Below the pieces are notes generated by a model. That model had not been told where the DNA came from. It did no database searches and saw nothing but the letters and a program-made list of their open reading frames with translations. A DNA stretch of 64,000 nt, taken from assembly GCA_029256725.1 (NCBI GenBank), contig JAQSXJ010000005.1, positions 124,001-188,000 on the forward strand, given 5' to 3'. The stretch's first letter is position 1. Every line of letters starts with the position of its first letter. Below, piece after piece: positions 34,855 to 44,346 of this stretch. The DNA is from Anaerocolumna sp. (GTDB lineage Bacteria; Bacillota; Clostridia; Lachnospirales; Lachnospiraceae). The position numbers and the translations under genes were made by a program.

Positions 34855-36000
34855 ATGACAAGGGAAGAGAGAGATAAAGGAAAATCCAGAAAACTTCATA
34901 GTTACTATGATTACAATCTACTGTTTCTTACGATTTTTCTGGTGTGCTTTGGATTGGTTATGGTTTATAGCACCAGTTCCTATAATGCAGCCAGAAAATA
35001 CTTAAATCCTGCGTACTATCTGGAAAAACAAGGTGCCTTTGCAATTCTTGGAATCGTTGTAATGCTGATTGTTTCAAAGATTGATTACCGAATATATAAA
35101 CTTAAGTTTCCGGTTATAAAGCTAAGACCAGTTGTGGTTTTATACTTTTTGTGTATAATCCTGCAGATATGCGTTTTACTATTTGCCAAAGAGATTAATG
35201 GCTCAAAAAGATGGCTGTCCTTAGGACCCCTTGGAACCTTCCAGCCTTCTGAGCTTTCCAAGGTTGCTATTATCTTGTTTACTGCCTATATCGTCTGTCT
35301 GTCGCCAAAGCGGCTGGATAAATTTACAGGCTTTTTGCGAATAGCTGCATATGTTGTTCCTCTAATAGGACTTGTATTATCTCAGAATTTTAGTACTGCA
35401 CTGGTAATGGGACTTATTATGGTAGCAATATGTTTTGTGGCCAGTAGAAAGAAACTTTATTTTATTGTTTCTGGTGGTCTTATGGTGGCTATCGGTGCCA
35501 TATTTATTTTCTTTGTAAGTTACCGAAGTGAAAGAATCACGGTATGGCTGAATGTAGAGACTCATGATAAAGGTTACCAGATACTGCAGGGGCTCTATGC
35601 CATTGCCTCCGGCCGGATATTTGGTAAAGGGCTTGGAGAGAGTATGCAAAAGCTGGGTTTTATTCCGGAATCTCATAATGATATGATATTTGCGGTAATT
35701 TGTGAAGAGCTGGGACTCTTTGGAGCAGTAGCAGTAATTTTGCTCTTTGTACTGGTTATTTGGCGACTTTTTATAATTGCGGTAAATGCACCGGATCTTT
35801 TTGGAGGGTTGATCGCCACCGGGGTATTAACACATATAGCAGCGCAGGTACTCATTAACATTGCTGTAGTTACCAATACAATTCCTTCTACAGGAATACC
35901 ATTACCCTTTATATCATATGGAGGAACGTCACTTCTGGTGTTGTTAACCGAAATGGGAATTGTATTAAGTGTATCCAATCAGATTAAGTATGAAAAATAG
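34855..36000 (+). CDS. SEDS-family glycan polymerase FtsW/SpoVE
   Basis: 381-residue membrane protein of the SEDS family, which polymerises glycan strands together with class B PBPs. About ten membrane helices are visible. Family blocks are VYSTSSYNA, GSKRWLSLGPLGTFQPSE (about 118-135), GKGLGES and the C-terminal GIPLPFISYGGTSLL. The protein could be the vegetative FtsW or the sporulation-specific SpoVE; position between murD and murA does not decide. Two class B PBPs encoded 3-7 kb upstream are possible partners. Confidence 0.92.
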   Translation: MTREERDKGKSRKLHSYYDYNLLFLTIFLVCFGLVMVYSTSSYNAARKYLNPAYYLEKQGAFAILGIVVMLIVSKIDYRIYKLKFPVIKLRPVVVLYFLCIILQICVLLFAKEINGSKRWLSLGPLGTFQPSELSKVAIILFTAYIVCLSPKRLDKFTGFLRIAAYVVPLIGLVLSQNFSTALVMGLIMVAICFVASRKKLYFIVSGGLMVAIGAIFIFFVSYRSERITVWLNVETHDKGYQILQGLYAIASGRIFGKGLGESMQKLGFIPESHNDMIFAVICEELGLFGAVAVILLFVLVIWRLFIIAVNAPDLFGGLIATGVLTHIAAQVLINIAVVTNTIPSTGIPLPFISYGGTSLLVLLTEMGIVLSVSNQIKYEK

Positions 36001-36081
36001 GTATTTGCTTCCCTATTTAGCTGCAAGCACAAATAAAATTAAATTACATATAGTAATACTATATTAGGTTTGAGGTGTACC

Positions 36082-37338
36082 ATGGCATATATTGAAATTG
36101 TTGGTGGTAAACAGCTAAGCGGTGAAGTTAACATACAAGGTTCTAAAAATACCGTATTACCAATTTTAGCAGCTACATTATTAATAAACGGTGTTACAAA
36201 GCTGAATCATTGTCCGAGAATTCTGGATGTGGAGCATATGATAGAGATTCTTATTGACATCGGCTGTACCGTTACCTGGGAGGGTTCCTCCATAATCGTT
36301 GATGCAAGAGGTTTATCAACAGATATCGTTCCCACGGAGCTTGTCAAAAAGATGCGCTCTTCCATTATTTTAATGGGAGCTCTTTTAGGAAGAACCCACA
36401 GCGCAGTCATATCTTATCCGGGTGGTTGTACCATTGGCGCAAGACCTATCAATTTTCATTTGGATGCTTTTAAACAGATGAATGTTGTTCTGGAAGAAGA
36501 GGACGGGCTGATAAAATGTGTGACAGGTGGGATCACGGGAGCAGATATTTCTTTCCCTTCCCCTAGTGTGGGAGCAACAGAGAATGTTATTCTTGCAGCG
36601 GTTTTAGGTAGTGGCAAGACCAGAATCTTTAATGCAGCCAGAGAGCCGGAAATATTGGAATTATGTAAGTTCTTAATTTCGGCAGGAGCTAAGATATATG
36701 GTTCAGGTACTGGCAGAATTGAAATTGAAGGAGTTACGGCCTTGCATCAGACGGAATATACAGCACCTTCTGATCGAATTGTAGCAGGTACTTATCTGGC
36801 AGCAGCTGCCGGTGCGGGAGGAGATGTAGTACTAAAAGGTATTGGCTGCGGCAGTCTTTATGTTGTCATACAGACCTTAAAGAAAATGGGAAGCCGTATT
36901 AAATGCAGAGAGGATTCCATCTCAATTCATTCCGATGGAACCGTAAGGGCTGTACCAGAGATTATAACAGAACCGTATCCGGGATTTCCTACGGATATGC
37001 AGTCACAAATCATGTCGGTGCTTATGAAAGCATCCGGTGATAGCAAAATAGTGGAAGAAATATTTGAGGGCAGATATCAGAATGTTCCGGAACAGGCCAG
37101 ATTTGGTGCGCAGATTTGTTTACAGGACAGAGTAGCGCATATAACAGGTGTTCCTACTTTAAAAGCTTCTGAAGTATCCGCAGGTGAGTTAAGGGGGGGA
37201 GCAGCACTTGTGATAGCCGGTTTAATGGCAGAGGGTAAAACAATTGTTAATAATCCATATCATATCCAGAGGGGATATGAGGATATATGCAGAGACTTAA
37301 GAGCTTTGGGGGCACAGATTGAATATAAAAATGAGTAA
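36082..37338 (+). CDS. murA: UDP-N-acetylglucosamine 1-carboxyvinyltransferase MurA
   Basis: First committed step of peptidoglycan synthesis, transferring enolpyruvate from PEP to UDP-GlcNAc. It has 418 residues from the ATG at 36082, preferred over an upstream TTG because GAGGTG precedes it. The catalytic Cys is Cys116 in GGCTIGARP, so the protein should be fosfomycin sensitive. QGSKNTVLP at the N-terminus and LRGGAAL near the C-terminus complete the family pattern. Its placement inside the dcw cluster is a clostridial arrangement. Confidence 0.95.
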   Translation: MAYIEIVGGKQLSGEVNIQGSKNTVLPILAATLLINGVTKLNHCPRILDVEHMIEILIDIGCTVTWEGSSIIVDARGLSTDIVPTELVKKMRSSIILMGALLGRTHSAVISYPGGCTIGARPINFHLDAFKQMNVVLEEEDGLIKCVTGGITGADISFPSPSVGATENVILAAVLGSGKTRIFNAAREPEILELCKFLISAGAKIYGSGTGRIEIEGVTALHQTEYTAPSDRIVAGTYLAAAAGAGGDVVLKGIGCGSLYVVIQTLKKMGSRIKCREDSISIHSDGTVRAVPEIITEPYPGFPTDMQSQIMSVLMKASGDSKIVEEIFEGRYQNVPEQARFGAQICLQDRVAHITGVPTLKASEVSAGELRGGAALVIAGLMAEGKTIVNNPYHIQRGYEDICRDLRALGAQIEYKNE

Positions 37339-37387
37339 CTGATGAGAACTTTAAGGAGTAAATAATTGCTAGGAAGGATAAGGTGCT

Positions 37388-38140
37388 TTGAGAATGCGAC
37401 AGGATAAAAACAGCAAAACGATAATAACCCCCCTGGGGAAACTGCTGCTGTTTGGCCTTCTTGTTTTTCTTGCGGTAATCCTGCTTTATATAACCTGTAA
37501 TCTGAAGTCGGTTACGATAATCGGCAGCACTCACTACAGTGAAGATGAGTTAAAGCAGGAATTACTGACAAGTAAAACCGATAGCAATACCATACTTTTT
37601 TACCTGAGGCTGATGTATGGCAAAAAAGAACCGATTCCCTTTGTTGAAAAAGTTACAGCAACACTTGTGGACAGGCATACCATTAAGCTGCATGTCTATG
37701 AAAAATCGGTAATCGGCTGTATTCAGTATATGGGTAGTTACATGTATTTTGATAAGGATGGTATAGTCGTGGAAACTTCTCAGGAAAAACTTGAGGGAGT
37801 ACCATTTATAACAGGGCTGAATTTTAACAGTTTTATACTGCACGATAAGATGGAAACAGAAAACCCGGAGCTTTTCCCGGTTATACTTAAGATTACTCAA
37901 CTAATTCAGAAGTTTGAACTGGACATTAATACCATTCAGTTTAACGAGGATTATGAGGTGACATTAAAAAGTGGACAAAGTATAGTGCTTTTAGGGAAAA
38001 GGGATTCCTATGATGAGCAGATTGCAAATCTGAAGGGGCTATTGCCGACAGTACCACAGAAAAACGGAAAGATTCTTTCTATTGACCTTAAGAATTATAT
38101 GGAAGGTCAGGAAAAAATTGTTGCAAAGCCTGTCAAATAA
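37388..38140 (+). CDS. ftsQ: FtsQ/DivIB-like cell division protein
   Basis: 250 residues from a TTG at 37388; an in-frame ATG at 37394 is also possible, and AAGGATAAGGTG lies just upstream. A short basic cytoplasmic N-terminus leads to one membrane helix (about 16-36), then a POTRA domain (about 38-110, LKSVTIIGSTHYSEDELK) and a beta-rich outer domain. It stabilises the division complex with FtsL and DivIC. Identification comes from POTRA topology and position before ftsZ. Confidence 0.88.
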   Translation: MRMRQDKNSKTIITPLGKLLLFGLLVFLAVILLYITCNLKSVTIIGSTHYSEDELKQELLTSKTDSNTILFYLRLMYGKKEPIPFVEKVTATLVDRHTIKLHVYEKSVIGCIQYMGSYMYFDKDGIVVETSQEKLEGVPFITGLNFNSFILHDKMETENPELFPVILKITQLIQKFELDINTIQFNEDYEVTLKSGQSIVLLGKRDSYDEQIANLKGLLPTVPQKNGKILSIDLKNYMEGQEKIVAKPVK

Positions 38141-38226
38141 AACGTTAAAAAAAGGTTGATTATTTAGTAGATTAAAGATATGATATTTATTAGAATAACC
38201 AGTCTTATATTACTAGAAGCTCAATG

Positions 38227-38255
38227 TTGAATAAGAAAATGGAATCGTATATAAT
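38227..38255 (+). promoter_or_regulatory. Promoter of ftsZ
   Basis: TTGAAT (38227-38232), 17 bases, TATAAT (38250-38255), about 40 bases before the ftsZ start. It allows ftsZ to be expressed apart from the rest of the cluster. Confidence 0.75.
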
Positions 38256-38293
38256 TAATATAATTTTAGGTGTATAGTGAAGGAGGAAGTACC

Positions 38294-39487
38294 TTGCTTG
38301 AAATAAGAACGAGTGAAACAGAATCTACTGCAAAAATACTAGTTATCGGAGTAGGCGGAGCAGGAAATAATGCTGTAAATAGAATGGTTGAGCAGAATAT
38401 CAAAGGTGTTGAATTTGTTTGTATCAATACGGACAAGCAGCATTTAAAGAATTGTAAGGCTCCTCAATGTGTTCAAATTGGTGAGAAGCTTACAAAAGGT
38501 CTTGGTGCAGGAGCTCAACCGGAAATTGGAGCTCAGGCGGCAGAAGAGAGCAAGGAAGAACTGCTAGAGATAATCAGAGGTTCCGATATGGTATTCGTAA
38601 CCTGCGGTATGGGCGGTGGAACCGGTACGGGAGCAGCACCTGTAGTTGCGCAGTTAGCTAAAGATATGGGAATCCTTACAGTAGGTATTGTAACAAAACC
38701 CTTTAAATTTGAAGCAAAAGCACGTATGAACAACGCCCTTGGTGGTATTGAGCGATTAAAAGAACATGTGGACACATTGATTGTGATCCCTAATGATAAA
38801 TTAATGGAAATAGTGGACAGACGTACAACCATACCTGATGCACTTAAGAAAGCCGATGAGGTTCTTCAGCAAGGTGTTCAAGGTATTACTGACCTGATTA
38901 ATGTACCTGGTCTTATTAACTTGGATTTTGCAGATGTTCAGACTGTTATGAAAGATAAAGGAGTTGCTCATATCGGTATCGGTATTGGCAAAGGAGATGA
39001 TAAATGTATTAGTGCTGTCAATCAGGCTATTACAAGTCCACTTCTTGAGACTACTATATCAGGAGCTTCCCATGTTATTATTAATATTTCAGGTGATATC
39101 AGCTTGATAGAAGTCAATGAGGCAGCAACCATGGTGCAGGAGCTTGCAGGTGAAAATGCCAATATTATCTTTGGTGCTATGTATGATGATGCTACCACAG
39201 ATTATGTTACTATTACCGTAATAGCAACCGGACTTGATGGAGAAGCAGGCAATAAAGGTGAAGCAAAAGGACCCAGCTTCTTAAAACAGCCTGTGGCCAG
39301 ACCTGATTATAAATTTAATAATCAACAATCTCCTTTTGAAAGAGCTCAGTCTCAGGTGGCAGCTACGCAATCTTCTCCTACACCTCCCTATACCGGAAGT
39401 TCTACTCATTATCCGAACAGGGACGCCAATGAAGTGGGTAGTATTAAAATACCAGAGTTCTTGCAGAAAAATAAAAACCATAAATAA
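38294..39487 (+). CDS. ftsZ: Cell division protein FtsZ
   Basis: Tubulin-like GTPase forming the division ring. It has 397 residues from a TTG at 38294, chosen because AAGGAGG lies seven bases before it. [12 protein letters not shown] is near residue 18, the tubulin signature [10 protein letters not shown] at about 108-117, and NVDFADV-type T7 loop INLDFADVQ near 205. A variable linker leads to the C-terminal peptide SIKIPEFLQ that binds partner proteins. No ftsA is next to it. Confidence 0.97.
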   Translation: MLEIRTSETESTAKILVIGVGGAGNNAVNRMVEQNIKGVEFVCINTDKQHLKNCKAPQCVQIGEKLTKGLGAGAQPEIGAQAAEESKEELLEIIRGSDMVFVTCGMGGGTGTGAAPVVAQLAKDMGILTVGIVTKPFKFEAKARMNNALGGIERLKEHVDTLIVIPNDKLMEIVDRRTTIPDALKKADEVLQQGVQGITDLINVPGLINLDFADVQTVMKDKGVAHIGIGIGKGDDKCISAVNQAITSPLLETTISGASHVIINISGDISLIEVNEAATMVQELAGENANIIFGAMYDDATTDYVTITVIATGLDGEAGNKGEAKGPSFLKQPVARPDYKFNNQQSPFERAQSQVAATQSSPTPPYTGSSTHYPNRDANEVGSIKIPEFLQKNKNHK

Positions 39488-39505
39488 ATTTAATAAAAAG
39501 CTTTA

Positions 39506-39547
39506 AATAGCCTGTATTCGAGATATCGAATGCAGGCTATTTTTTTT
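39506..39547 (+). terminator. Intrinsic terminator after ftsZ
   Basis: A 16-base stem, 39506-39521 with 39526-39541 (one G-T pair), a four-base loop and a T-run to 39547. Confidence 0.9.
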
Positions 39548-39857
39548 ATGTAATTTGAAATTGCATCCAATTGCATAAAGAGCTCTGCGGGGTGGGATGT
39601 ACATGAAGCGTTTTAGTAAGATTGTCATTTTTACTTTGATATATCCTAAAACTTTATTAAATTCCCTAGAAGCATTGCTGAATTAACATATATTTACAAA
39701 ACAATAAAAATTATAACAGGATTATATATTATGTCGTTGAAATGGAGGGGATATTGTAAGTGAGAGTAAATGAAAACAGGTTCGACTATTCCAGTTTTTG
39801 ACAAATTAAACAGACATCAACAGCTATAATAGGATTTATTATAAATGAAATGAGGGG
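39548..39857 (+). other. ftsZ-spoIIGA intergenic region
   Basis: After the ftsZ terminator about 310 AT-rich bases remain. They hold the spoIIGA promoter listed separately and no recognisable gene. A 0A-like box (TGTCGTT, 39732-39738) and a reverse-strand 0A-like box (TTCGACT, 39781-39787) lie upstream of the promoter. Confidence 0.45.
39798..39830 (+). promoter_or_regulatory. Candidate Spo0A-activated promoter of spoIIGA-sigE
   Basis: TTGACA (39798-39803), a 21-base spacer, TATAAT (39825-39830). The overlong spacer recalls the Bacillus subtilis spoIIG promoter, which has good hexamers 22 bases apart and needs Spo0A. The -35 itself, TTTGACA, reads TGTCAAA on the other strand, one base off the 0A box TGTCGAA. 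TTCGACT lies just upstream. Confidence 0.6.
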
Positions 39858-40784
39858 GTGGCTTTGTATTTAGATGTCTATGTTGATGTTATTTTTATCA
39901 TAAATTTCATCATGGATTTTATTCTCTTAACAGTAATAAAAAAGATACTAAGATATACAGGTTCACCTTTAAGAAGCTGCCTGGGAGCTGCTGCAGGAGC
40001 TATGGGAGCTTGTGTGTTTGCAGTAATTCCGTATTTAAATCATTTCATTCAATTTTTAACTGCTTACATTTTGTTAAGCTGCCTGTTAGTTAAGATATCC
40101 TTTGGTAAAAGGAACCTAAAGGAATTTCTAAAAGCGGTAGGACTTCTTTATATAACCACCTTTTTTTTAGGAGGATTATTGAACAGCCTGTATTACTATA
40201 CCGGTTTTGGATATTATTTTAGAGAACTAATCCAGGGGAGATTGCTTTCAAAGCATGGATATCAATATTTTTATCTGGCAGTTTTGGCAGGGACTATCGG
40301 TTTAATTATTTTTATAAGCCTTTTAAAACGGCTTCGGTATAAGGAAACAGACTATTATAGGACAGAACTTTTTTTAAATGAAAGAACTGTCAAAGCTGTA
40401 GGATTTATGGATACCGGAAATTGCTTAAAAGACCCGTATTTCGGGAAACCGGTAATTGTAGCGGAATATACGGTGATTGAACCCTTATTGACGGATTCTC
40501 AGAATTATATGCTGTGTAATCTGTTTGACGATTTTAGTAATTGCACTTCTTTGCCTTGCAATAAAGAGGTTAAAGTGCAACCGGACGAATATCTTCCTCT
40601 TCGGATGATTCCCTTTCAATCAGTTGGCAGAAAGGGAATATTACCGGCTATTGTACTTGATAAAATCATCCTCTGGGAAGGGAAAGAAGAGACGGTCAGG
40701 GAAAAAGTTCTAACTGCCATCAGCAGGGAGGATGTATCCGTACGTAAGGACTATCAGATCATTTTACATAGGGAGGTTATGTGA
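39858..40784 (+). CDS. spoIIGA: Sigma-E processing peptidase SpoIIGA
   Basis: Membrane aspartic protease that activates pro-sigma-E in the mother cell. It has 308 residues from GTG 39858; the TTG at 39864 is better spaced from GAGGGGG and may be the true start. Five hydrophobic helices lie in the N-terminal half (about 5-160). The cytoplasmic protease domain carries the catalytic motif DTGN (about residues 191-194, [11 protein letters not shown]). sigE starts 22 bases downstream, so processor and substrate share an operon, as in Bacillus. Confidence 0.94.
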   Translation: MALYLDVYVDVIFIINFIMDFILLTVIKKILRYTGSPLRSCLGAAAGAMGACVFAVIPYLNHFIQFLTAYILLSCLLVKISFGKRNLKEFLKAVGLLYITTFFLGGLLNSLYYYTGFGYYFRELIQGRLLSKHGYQYFYLAVLAGTIGLIIFISLLKRLRYKETDYYRTELFLNERTVKAVGFMDTGNCLKDPYFGKPVIVAEYTVIEPLLTDSQNYMLCNLFDDFSNCTSLPCNKEVKVQPDEYLPLRMIPFQSVGRKGILPAIVLDKIILWEGKEETVREKVLTAISREDVSVRKDYQIILHREVM

Positions 40785-40806
40785 TGGAAAGGGAGGAAAG
40801 AGATTA

Positions 40807-41547
40807 ATGCTGTTAAAAATAACAATCCCGAATAAGTTTACATTTCGGTTGATACCTGATTTCAGAAGTATTCTGTTCAACGGTCGCGGTGAGATACATT
40901 ATATCGGCGGGGCTGAGGTTCTTCCTGCGCCCCTTGATGCAGTCAGGGAGGCAGAAGAAATTGCGCGGCTTGGTACGGAAGATGATACCCAGGCTAAATC
41001 TATACTGGTAGAGCATAATCTCCGATTGGTTGTGTACATAGCAAAAAAATTTGATAATACAGGAGTAGGTGTTGAGGATTTGATTTCGATAGGTACCATA
41101 GGACTTATCAAAGCTATCAATACGTATAATCCGGATAAAAATATTAAGCTTGCTACCTATGCCTCCAGATGCATTGAAAATGAAATACTTATGTATCTGA
41201 GGAGGAATAATAAGACAAAACTGGAAGTGTCAATTGATGAGCCCCTTAATGTGGATTGGGACGGTAACGAACTCCTTTTATCCGATATACTTGGTACGGA
41301 GGAGGATGTTATATATCGAAATATCGAAGAAGAAGTGGACAGAAAACTTCTTGGTAAAGCTCTTTCAAAGCTAAGTGAGAGAGAACGTATTATTGTACAG
41401 CTGCGATTCGGAATCAATACAGAGGACGGTAATGAAAGGACACAAAAGGAGGTAGCTGATCTTCTGGGCATTTCTCAATCCTACATATCCAGATTAGAAA
41501 AAAAGATTATAAAGCGTTTAAAAAAGGAAATGCTGCGTTTGGAATAA
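40807..41547 (+). CDS. sigE: RNA polymerase sporulation sigma factor SigE
   Basis: Early mother-cell sigma factor. It has 246 residues from ATG 40807 behind GGGAGG. A hydrophobic pro-sequence of about 30 residues ends near [10 protein letters not shown], where SpoIIGA should cut. Region 2 includes [17 protein letters not shown] and the -10 recognition stretch [14 protein letters not shown]. Region 4 carries the helix-turn-helix [21 protein letters not shown] at the C-terminus. Confidence 0.96.
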   Translation: MLLKITIPNKFTFRLIPDFRSILFNGRGEIHYIGGAEVLPAPLDAVREAEEIARLGTEDDTQAKSILVEHNLRLVVYIAKKFDNTGVGVEDLISIGTIGLIKAINTYNPDKNIKLATYASRCIENEILMYLRRNNKTKLEVSIDEPLNVDWDGNELLLSDILGTEEDVIYRNIEEEVDRKLLGKALSKLSERERIIVQLRFGINTEDGNERTQKEVADLLGISQSYISRLEKKIIKRLKKEMLRLE

Positions 41548-41751
41548 ATACACATATTTAATTTAACAAAAAAGGAAATTATTACATCTAATTTAACCGT
41601 ATAAAGATGCCTTTAATAGTGAATCATTTACTTATGCAAAGAGTAGAAATGGATAGAGAAAACTTCTATAATATATGAAGTTATTTCTATGCGTTGAAGG
41701 ATTTCAATATAGCACTTTTGTGTTATTCGAAATTTTTTTCTGCCCTGTATA

Positions 41752-41780
41752 CATGTACTGTACACATGGATTTGTACATG
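41752..41780 (+). promoter_or_regulatory. Dyad upstream of sigG
   Basis: CATGTAC (41752-41758) pairs with GTACATG (41774-41780), with a further TGTACA between. It lies 29 bases before the sigG start in a 261-base gap that otherwise shows nothing clear. I looked for sigma-F/G promoter pairs and could not assign one with confidence. Confidence 0.35.
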
Positions 41781-41808
41781 AAGAAAAAAATGATTTGGAG
41801 GTTTTCAT

Positions 41809-42588
41809 ATGGCTCTTTATAAGGTAGAAATTTGTGGTGTTAATACATCTAAGTTGCCATTACTGAACAATAGTGAAAAGGAAGAATTATTTAAACGTAT
41901 CCTAGAGGGAGATAAAGAGGCAAGGGAATTGTATATCAAGGGTAATCTGCGTCTTGTACTTAGTATAATTCAAAGATTTTCTGGCAGTAATGAAAATGTT
42001 GATGATTTATTTCAGATTGGCTGCATTGGTCTTATGAAAGCAATTGATAATTTTGATATAACACAAAATGTGAAATTCTCCACCTATGCAGTTCCTATGA
42101 TCATCGGTGAAATAAGAAGATATCTTAGAGATAATAACAGCATACGGGTCAGTAGATCATTACGTGATACTGCTTATAAAGCTATCTATACAAAAGAAGC
42201 ATTGCTTAAGAAAAATGACAAAGAACCTACCGTAATGGAAATTGCTTCGGAAATCGGAATTTCAAAGGAGGATGTGGTTTACGCACTGGATGCCATTCAA
42301 AGTCCAGTATCACTTTATGAGCCTGTTTATTCGGAAGGTGGAGACACCCTTTATATAATGGATCAGGTCAGTGACAAAAAGAATAAAGAAGAAAACTGGA
42401 TTGAAGAGATTGCATTAAAAGAAGCTCTTTCAAAACTTACTGACAGAGAAAGAGGAATCATAGAACTTCGGTTTTATGAAGGGAAAACCCAAATGGAAGT
42501 TGCAAAAGAAATATGTATATCTCAGGCACAGGTATCCAGACTGGAAAAATCAGCTCTAAAGAATATGAAAAATTATCTGAGTCAATAA
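41809..42588 (+). CDS. sigG: RNA polymerase sporulation sigma factor SigG
   Basis: Late forespore sigma factor. It has 259 residues. The N-terminal YKVEICGVNTSKLP is the family's usual start and carries the anti-sigma contact region. Region 2 is DDLFQIGCIGLMKAIDNFD with FSTYAVPMIIGEIRRYL. Region 3 lies in the middle, and region 4 ends with TQMEVAKEICISQAQVSRLEKSAL. There is no pro-sequence. It follows sigE, the standard Firmicute spoIIGA-sigE-sigG order. TTGGAGG precedes ATG. Confidence 0.96.
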   Translation: MALYKVEICGVNTSKLPLLNNSEKEELFKRILEGDKEARELYIKGNLRLVLSIIQRFSGSNENVDDLFQIGCIGLMKAIDNFDITQNVKFSTYAVPMIIGEIRRYLRDNNSIRVSRSLRDTAYKAIYTKEALLKKNDKEPTVMEIASEIGISKEDVVYALDAIQSPVSLYEPVYSEGGDTLYIMDQVSDKKNKEENWIEEIALKEALSKLTDRERGIIELRFYEGKTQMEVAKEICISQAQVSRLEKSALKNMKNYLSQ

Positions 42589-42600
42589 AATTATGTTTTG

Positions 42601-42641
42601 CACCTTAACAATAACTGATGTTTTGTTAGGGTGTATTTTTT
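42601..42641 (+). terminator. Intrinsic terminator after sigG
   Basis: CACCTTAACAA (42601-42611) pairs with TTGTTAGGGTG (42623-42633) with one T-G wobble, then a T-rich run. Confidence 0.85.
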
Positions 42642-42716
42642 ATTAATTTATATTGATTTTTTTGGAAACCTCTAGTAAGCTATTAGAGCATTTAATAGAG
42701 GAGGACTTAAGGGAAT

Positions 42717-43814
42717 ATGAAAAATAAAATATTTCAAAGCCTTATACATATTTTAAGGATATCTTTTGTATTGGCTTTCATTCTTGTATTATCAGGTTGT
42801 GCAGTTGAGGTAAATAACAATGATTCAAGCAGCGATTTAAAGGTTATGTATCTGGATGTTGGACAGGGAGATGCTATATTAATACAATCACAAGGAGAGT
42901 CCATGCTTATAGATGCCGGTGAAAAGGATCAAGGAAGCACCGTTATCAATTATCTGGAGCAAGAAAATATAGAATCTCTTAAATACATTATCTGTACACA
43001 TCCTCATAGCGATCATATTGGAGGAATGGCAGAGGTCATTAATGAATATAAAGCAGAAGAAATATTTCTAGGGAAGCAGAAGTACGACACAGATACTTAC
43101 AATAATTTAATCCACCTGGTAGAGAAAAGAAAAATAACAAAGAAATATCCCAAAGCAGGAGACACTTATAAGCTTGGGGATTCGTCGTTTGAATTTCTGA
43201 CACCATTAGAGAAGGATTATGGTGATAATACCAATAATTACTCTCTGGTAATAAAGATGACCAATGGTAAGAATTCTTTTCTGTTTACCGGAGATATGGA
43301 AGAGGAAGCAGAAAAAGATTTGTTATCAGGAAATATCAAGCTGGAGGCAGATGTATTAAAAGTCGGACATCATGGTTCTCTAACCAGCAGCAGTATAGAA
43401 TTCTTAAGAGAAGTCGATCCTGTTTACGCAGTAATTTCAGTTGGGAAAGATAATTCCTATGGACATCCATCTAGTATTACGCTAGCCAATCTGGAGGATG
43501 AGGATGTACAGGTGTACCGGACAGATGTAATGGGAACAGTTATTGTAAATAGTGATGGCGATAATATTACGGTTAAAACGGAAAATACATATATAAAGGA
43601 AGCATCTGGAACAGGTGAAGGAAAAACTGATACTGCTCCGGCTAAACAGGACAAACCTTCTAATGTAAAACCTGAGAAATATGTATATATAACGGCAACA
43701 GGTTCAAAATACCATAAAAAAGATTGTCAGTACGTAAAGGATAATGGCAAAGCTATCCTAAGGGAAGAGGCAACAGAACAGGGATATGAACCCTGTAATG
43801 TCTGTAAACCTTAA
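42717..43814 (+). CDS. ComEC/Rec2-like metallo-beta-lactamase lipoprotein
   Basis: 365 residues. A signal peptide ending in the lipobox LSGC (Cys near residue 28) predicts an outer-face lipoprotein processed by Lgt. The metallo-beta-lactamase fold has DVGQGDAILI (about 47-56), HPHSDHIGG metal ligands (about 98-106), FTGDMEEEAE and KVGHHGS. This matches the soluble hydrolase domain of ComEC and its stand-alone relatives. The last 45 residues contain a small Cys/His module, with the spacing HxKxxC then CxxC (residues about 335-363), that may bind zinc. It could be an extracellular nuclease or phosphodiesterase; the substrate is unknown. No other ComEC domain is nearby, but dprA and a comM-like gene lie downstream. 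Confidence 0.88.
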   Translation: MKNKIFQSLIHILRISFVLAFILVLSGCAVEVNNNDSSSDLKVMYLDVGQGDAILIQSQGESMLIDAGEKDQGSTVINYLEQENIESLKYIICTHPHSDHIGGMAEVINEYKAEEIFLGKQKYDTDTYNNLIHLVEKRKITKKYPKAGDTYKLGDSSFEFLTPLEKDYGDNTNNYSLVIKMTNGKNSFLFTGDMEEEAEKDLLSGNIKLEADVLKVGHHGSLTSSSIEFLREVDPVYAVISVGKDNSYGHPSSITLANLEDEDVQVYRTDVMGTVIVNSDGDNITVKTENTYIKEASGTGEGKTDTAPAKQDKPSNVKPEKYVYITATGSKYHKKDCQYVKDNGKAILREEATEQGYEPCNVCKP

Positions 43815-43822
43815 GGAAATGC

Positions 43823-44086
43823 TTAGATATAAGCTGATTTTATAAGTACCTTTTCAGCATCAATATCAACAAGAATTACATCGGTACCAATCTGTTTGAT
43901 GCAGTTATAATTTATTACATATTCCTGGTCTCTGCCTAAGAAACCCCAGATTTTACAAGGACCCGGTACGATAATATGCGTTATAATACCAGTGTTGACA
44001 TCGAATTCCAAATCACAGACAAATCCAATTCTTTCGCCGTCTCTGCAGTTAATTACTTCTTTTTGTTTTAAATCACATAGTCTCAT
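43823..44086 (-). CDS. YlmC/YmxH-family sporulation protein (PRC-barrel)
   Basis: The only - strand gene recognised. It has 87 residues from ATG at 44084-44086, behind a very strong AGGAGGCC ribosome site on that strand. The start MRLCDLKQKEVINCRDGERIG and the PRC-barrel-like beta pattern match the YlmC/YmxH family, small proteins expressed during sporulation in Bacillus and clostridia with unclear function. It converges on the metallo-beta-lactamase gene with eight bases between stops. No terminator is visible between them. Confidence 0.88.
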   Translation of the reverse strand: MRLCDLKQKEVINCRDGERIGFVCDLEFDVNTGIITHIIVPGPCKIWGFLGRDQEYVINYNCIKQIGTDVILVDIDAEKVLIKSAYI

Positions 44087-44278
44087 GGGGCCTCCTTTTT
44101 CAATTATTATTTGAAGGTGGAATATAATGTACATAGTTTATGACAATTGCAGTATTTAACTTGATTGCGTTGTTATACAGGAAAGGCTGTCTTATACTCT
44201 ATGGTATTAATAGGGATCAACAAGTATCAGAAATGACTTATCTAAATTAATATATGAAAAAAGTAGTATTAAAATATC

Positions 44279-44307
44279 TTGACCGATTGAATATCTTTCA
44301 ATATAAT
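44279..44307 (+). promoter_or_regulatory. Promoter of nrdR
   Basis: TTGACC (44279-44284), 17 bases, TATAAT (44302-44307), about 40 bases before nrdR. Confidence 0.75.
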
Positions 44308-44346
44308 CAACTTAAAGAAGTTTGAGGGAAGGATAAGGTACAAAAT

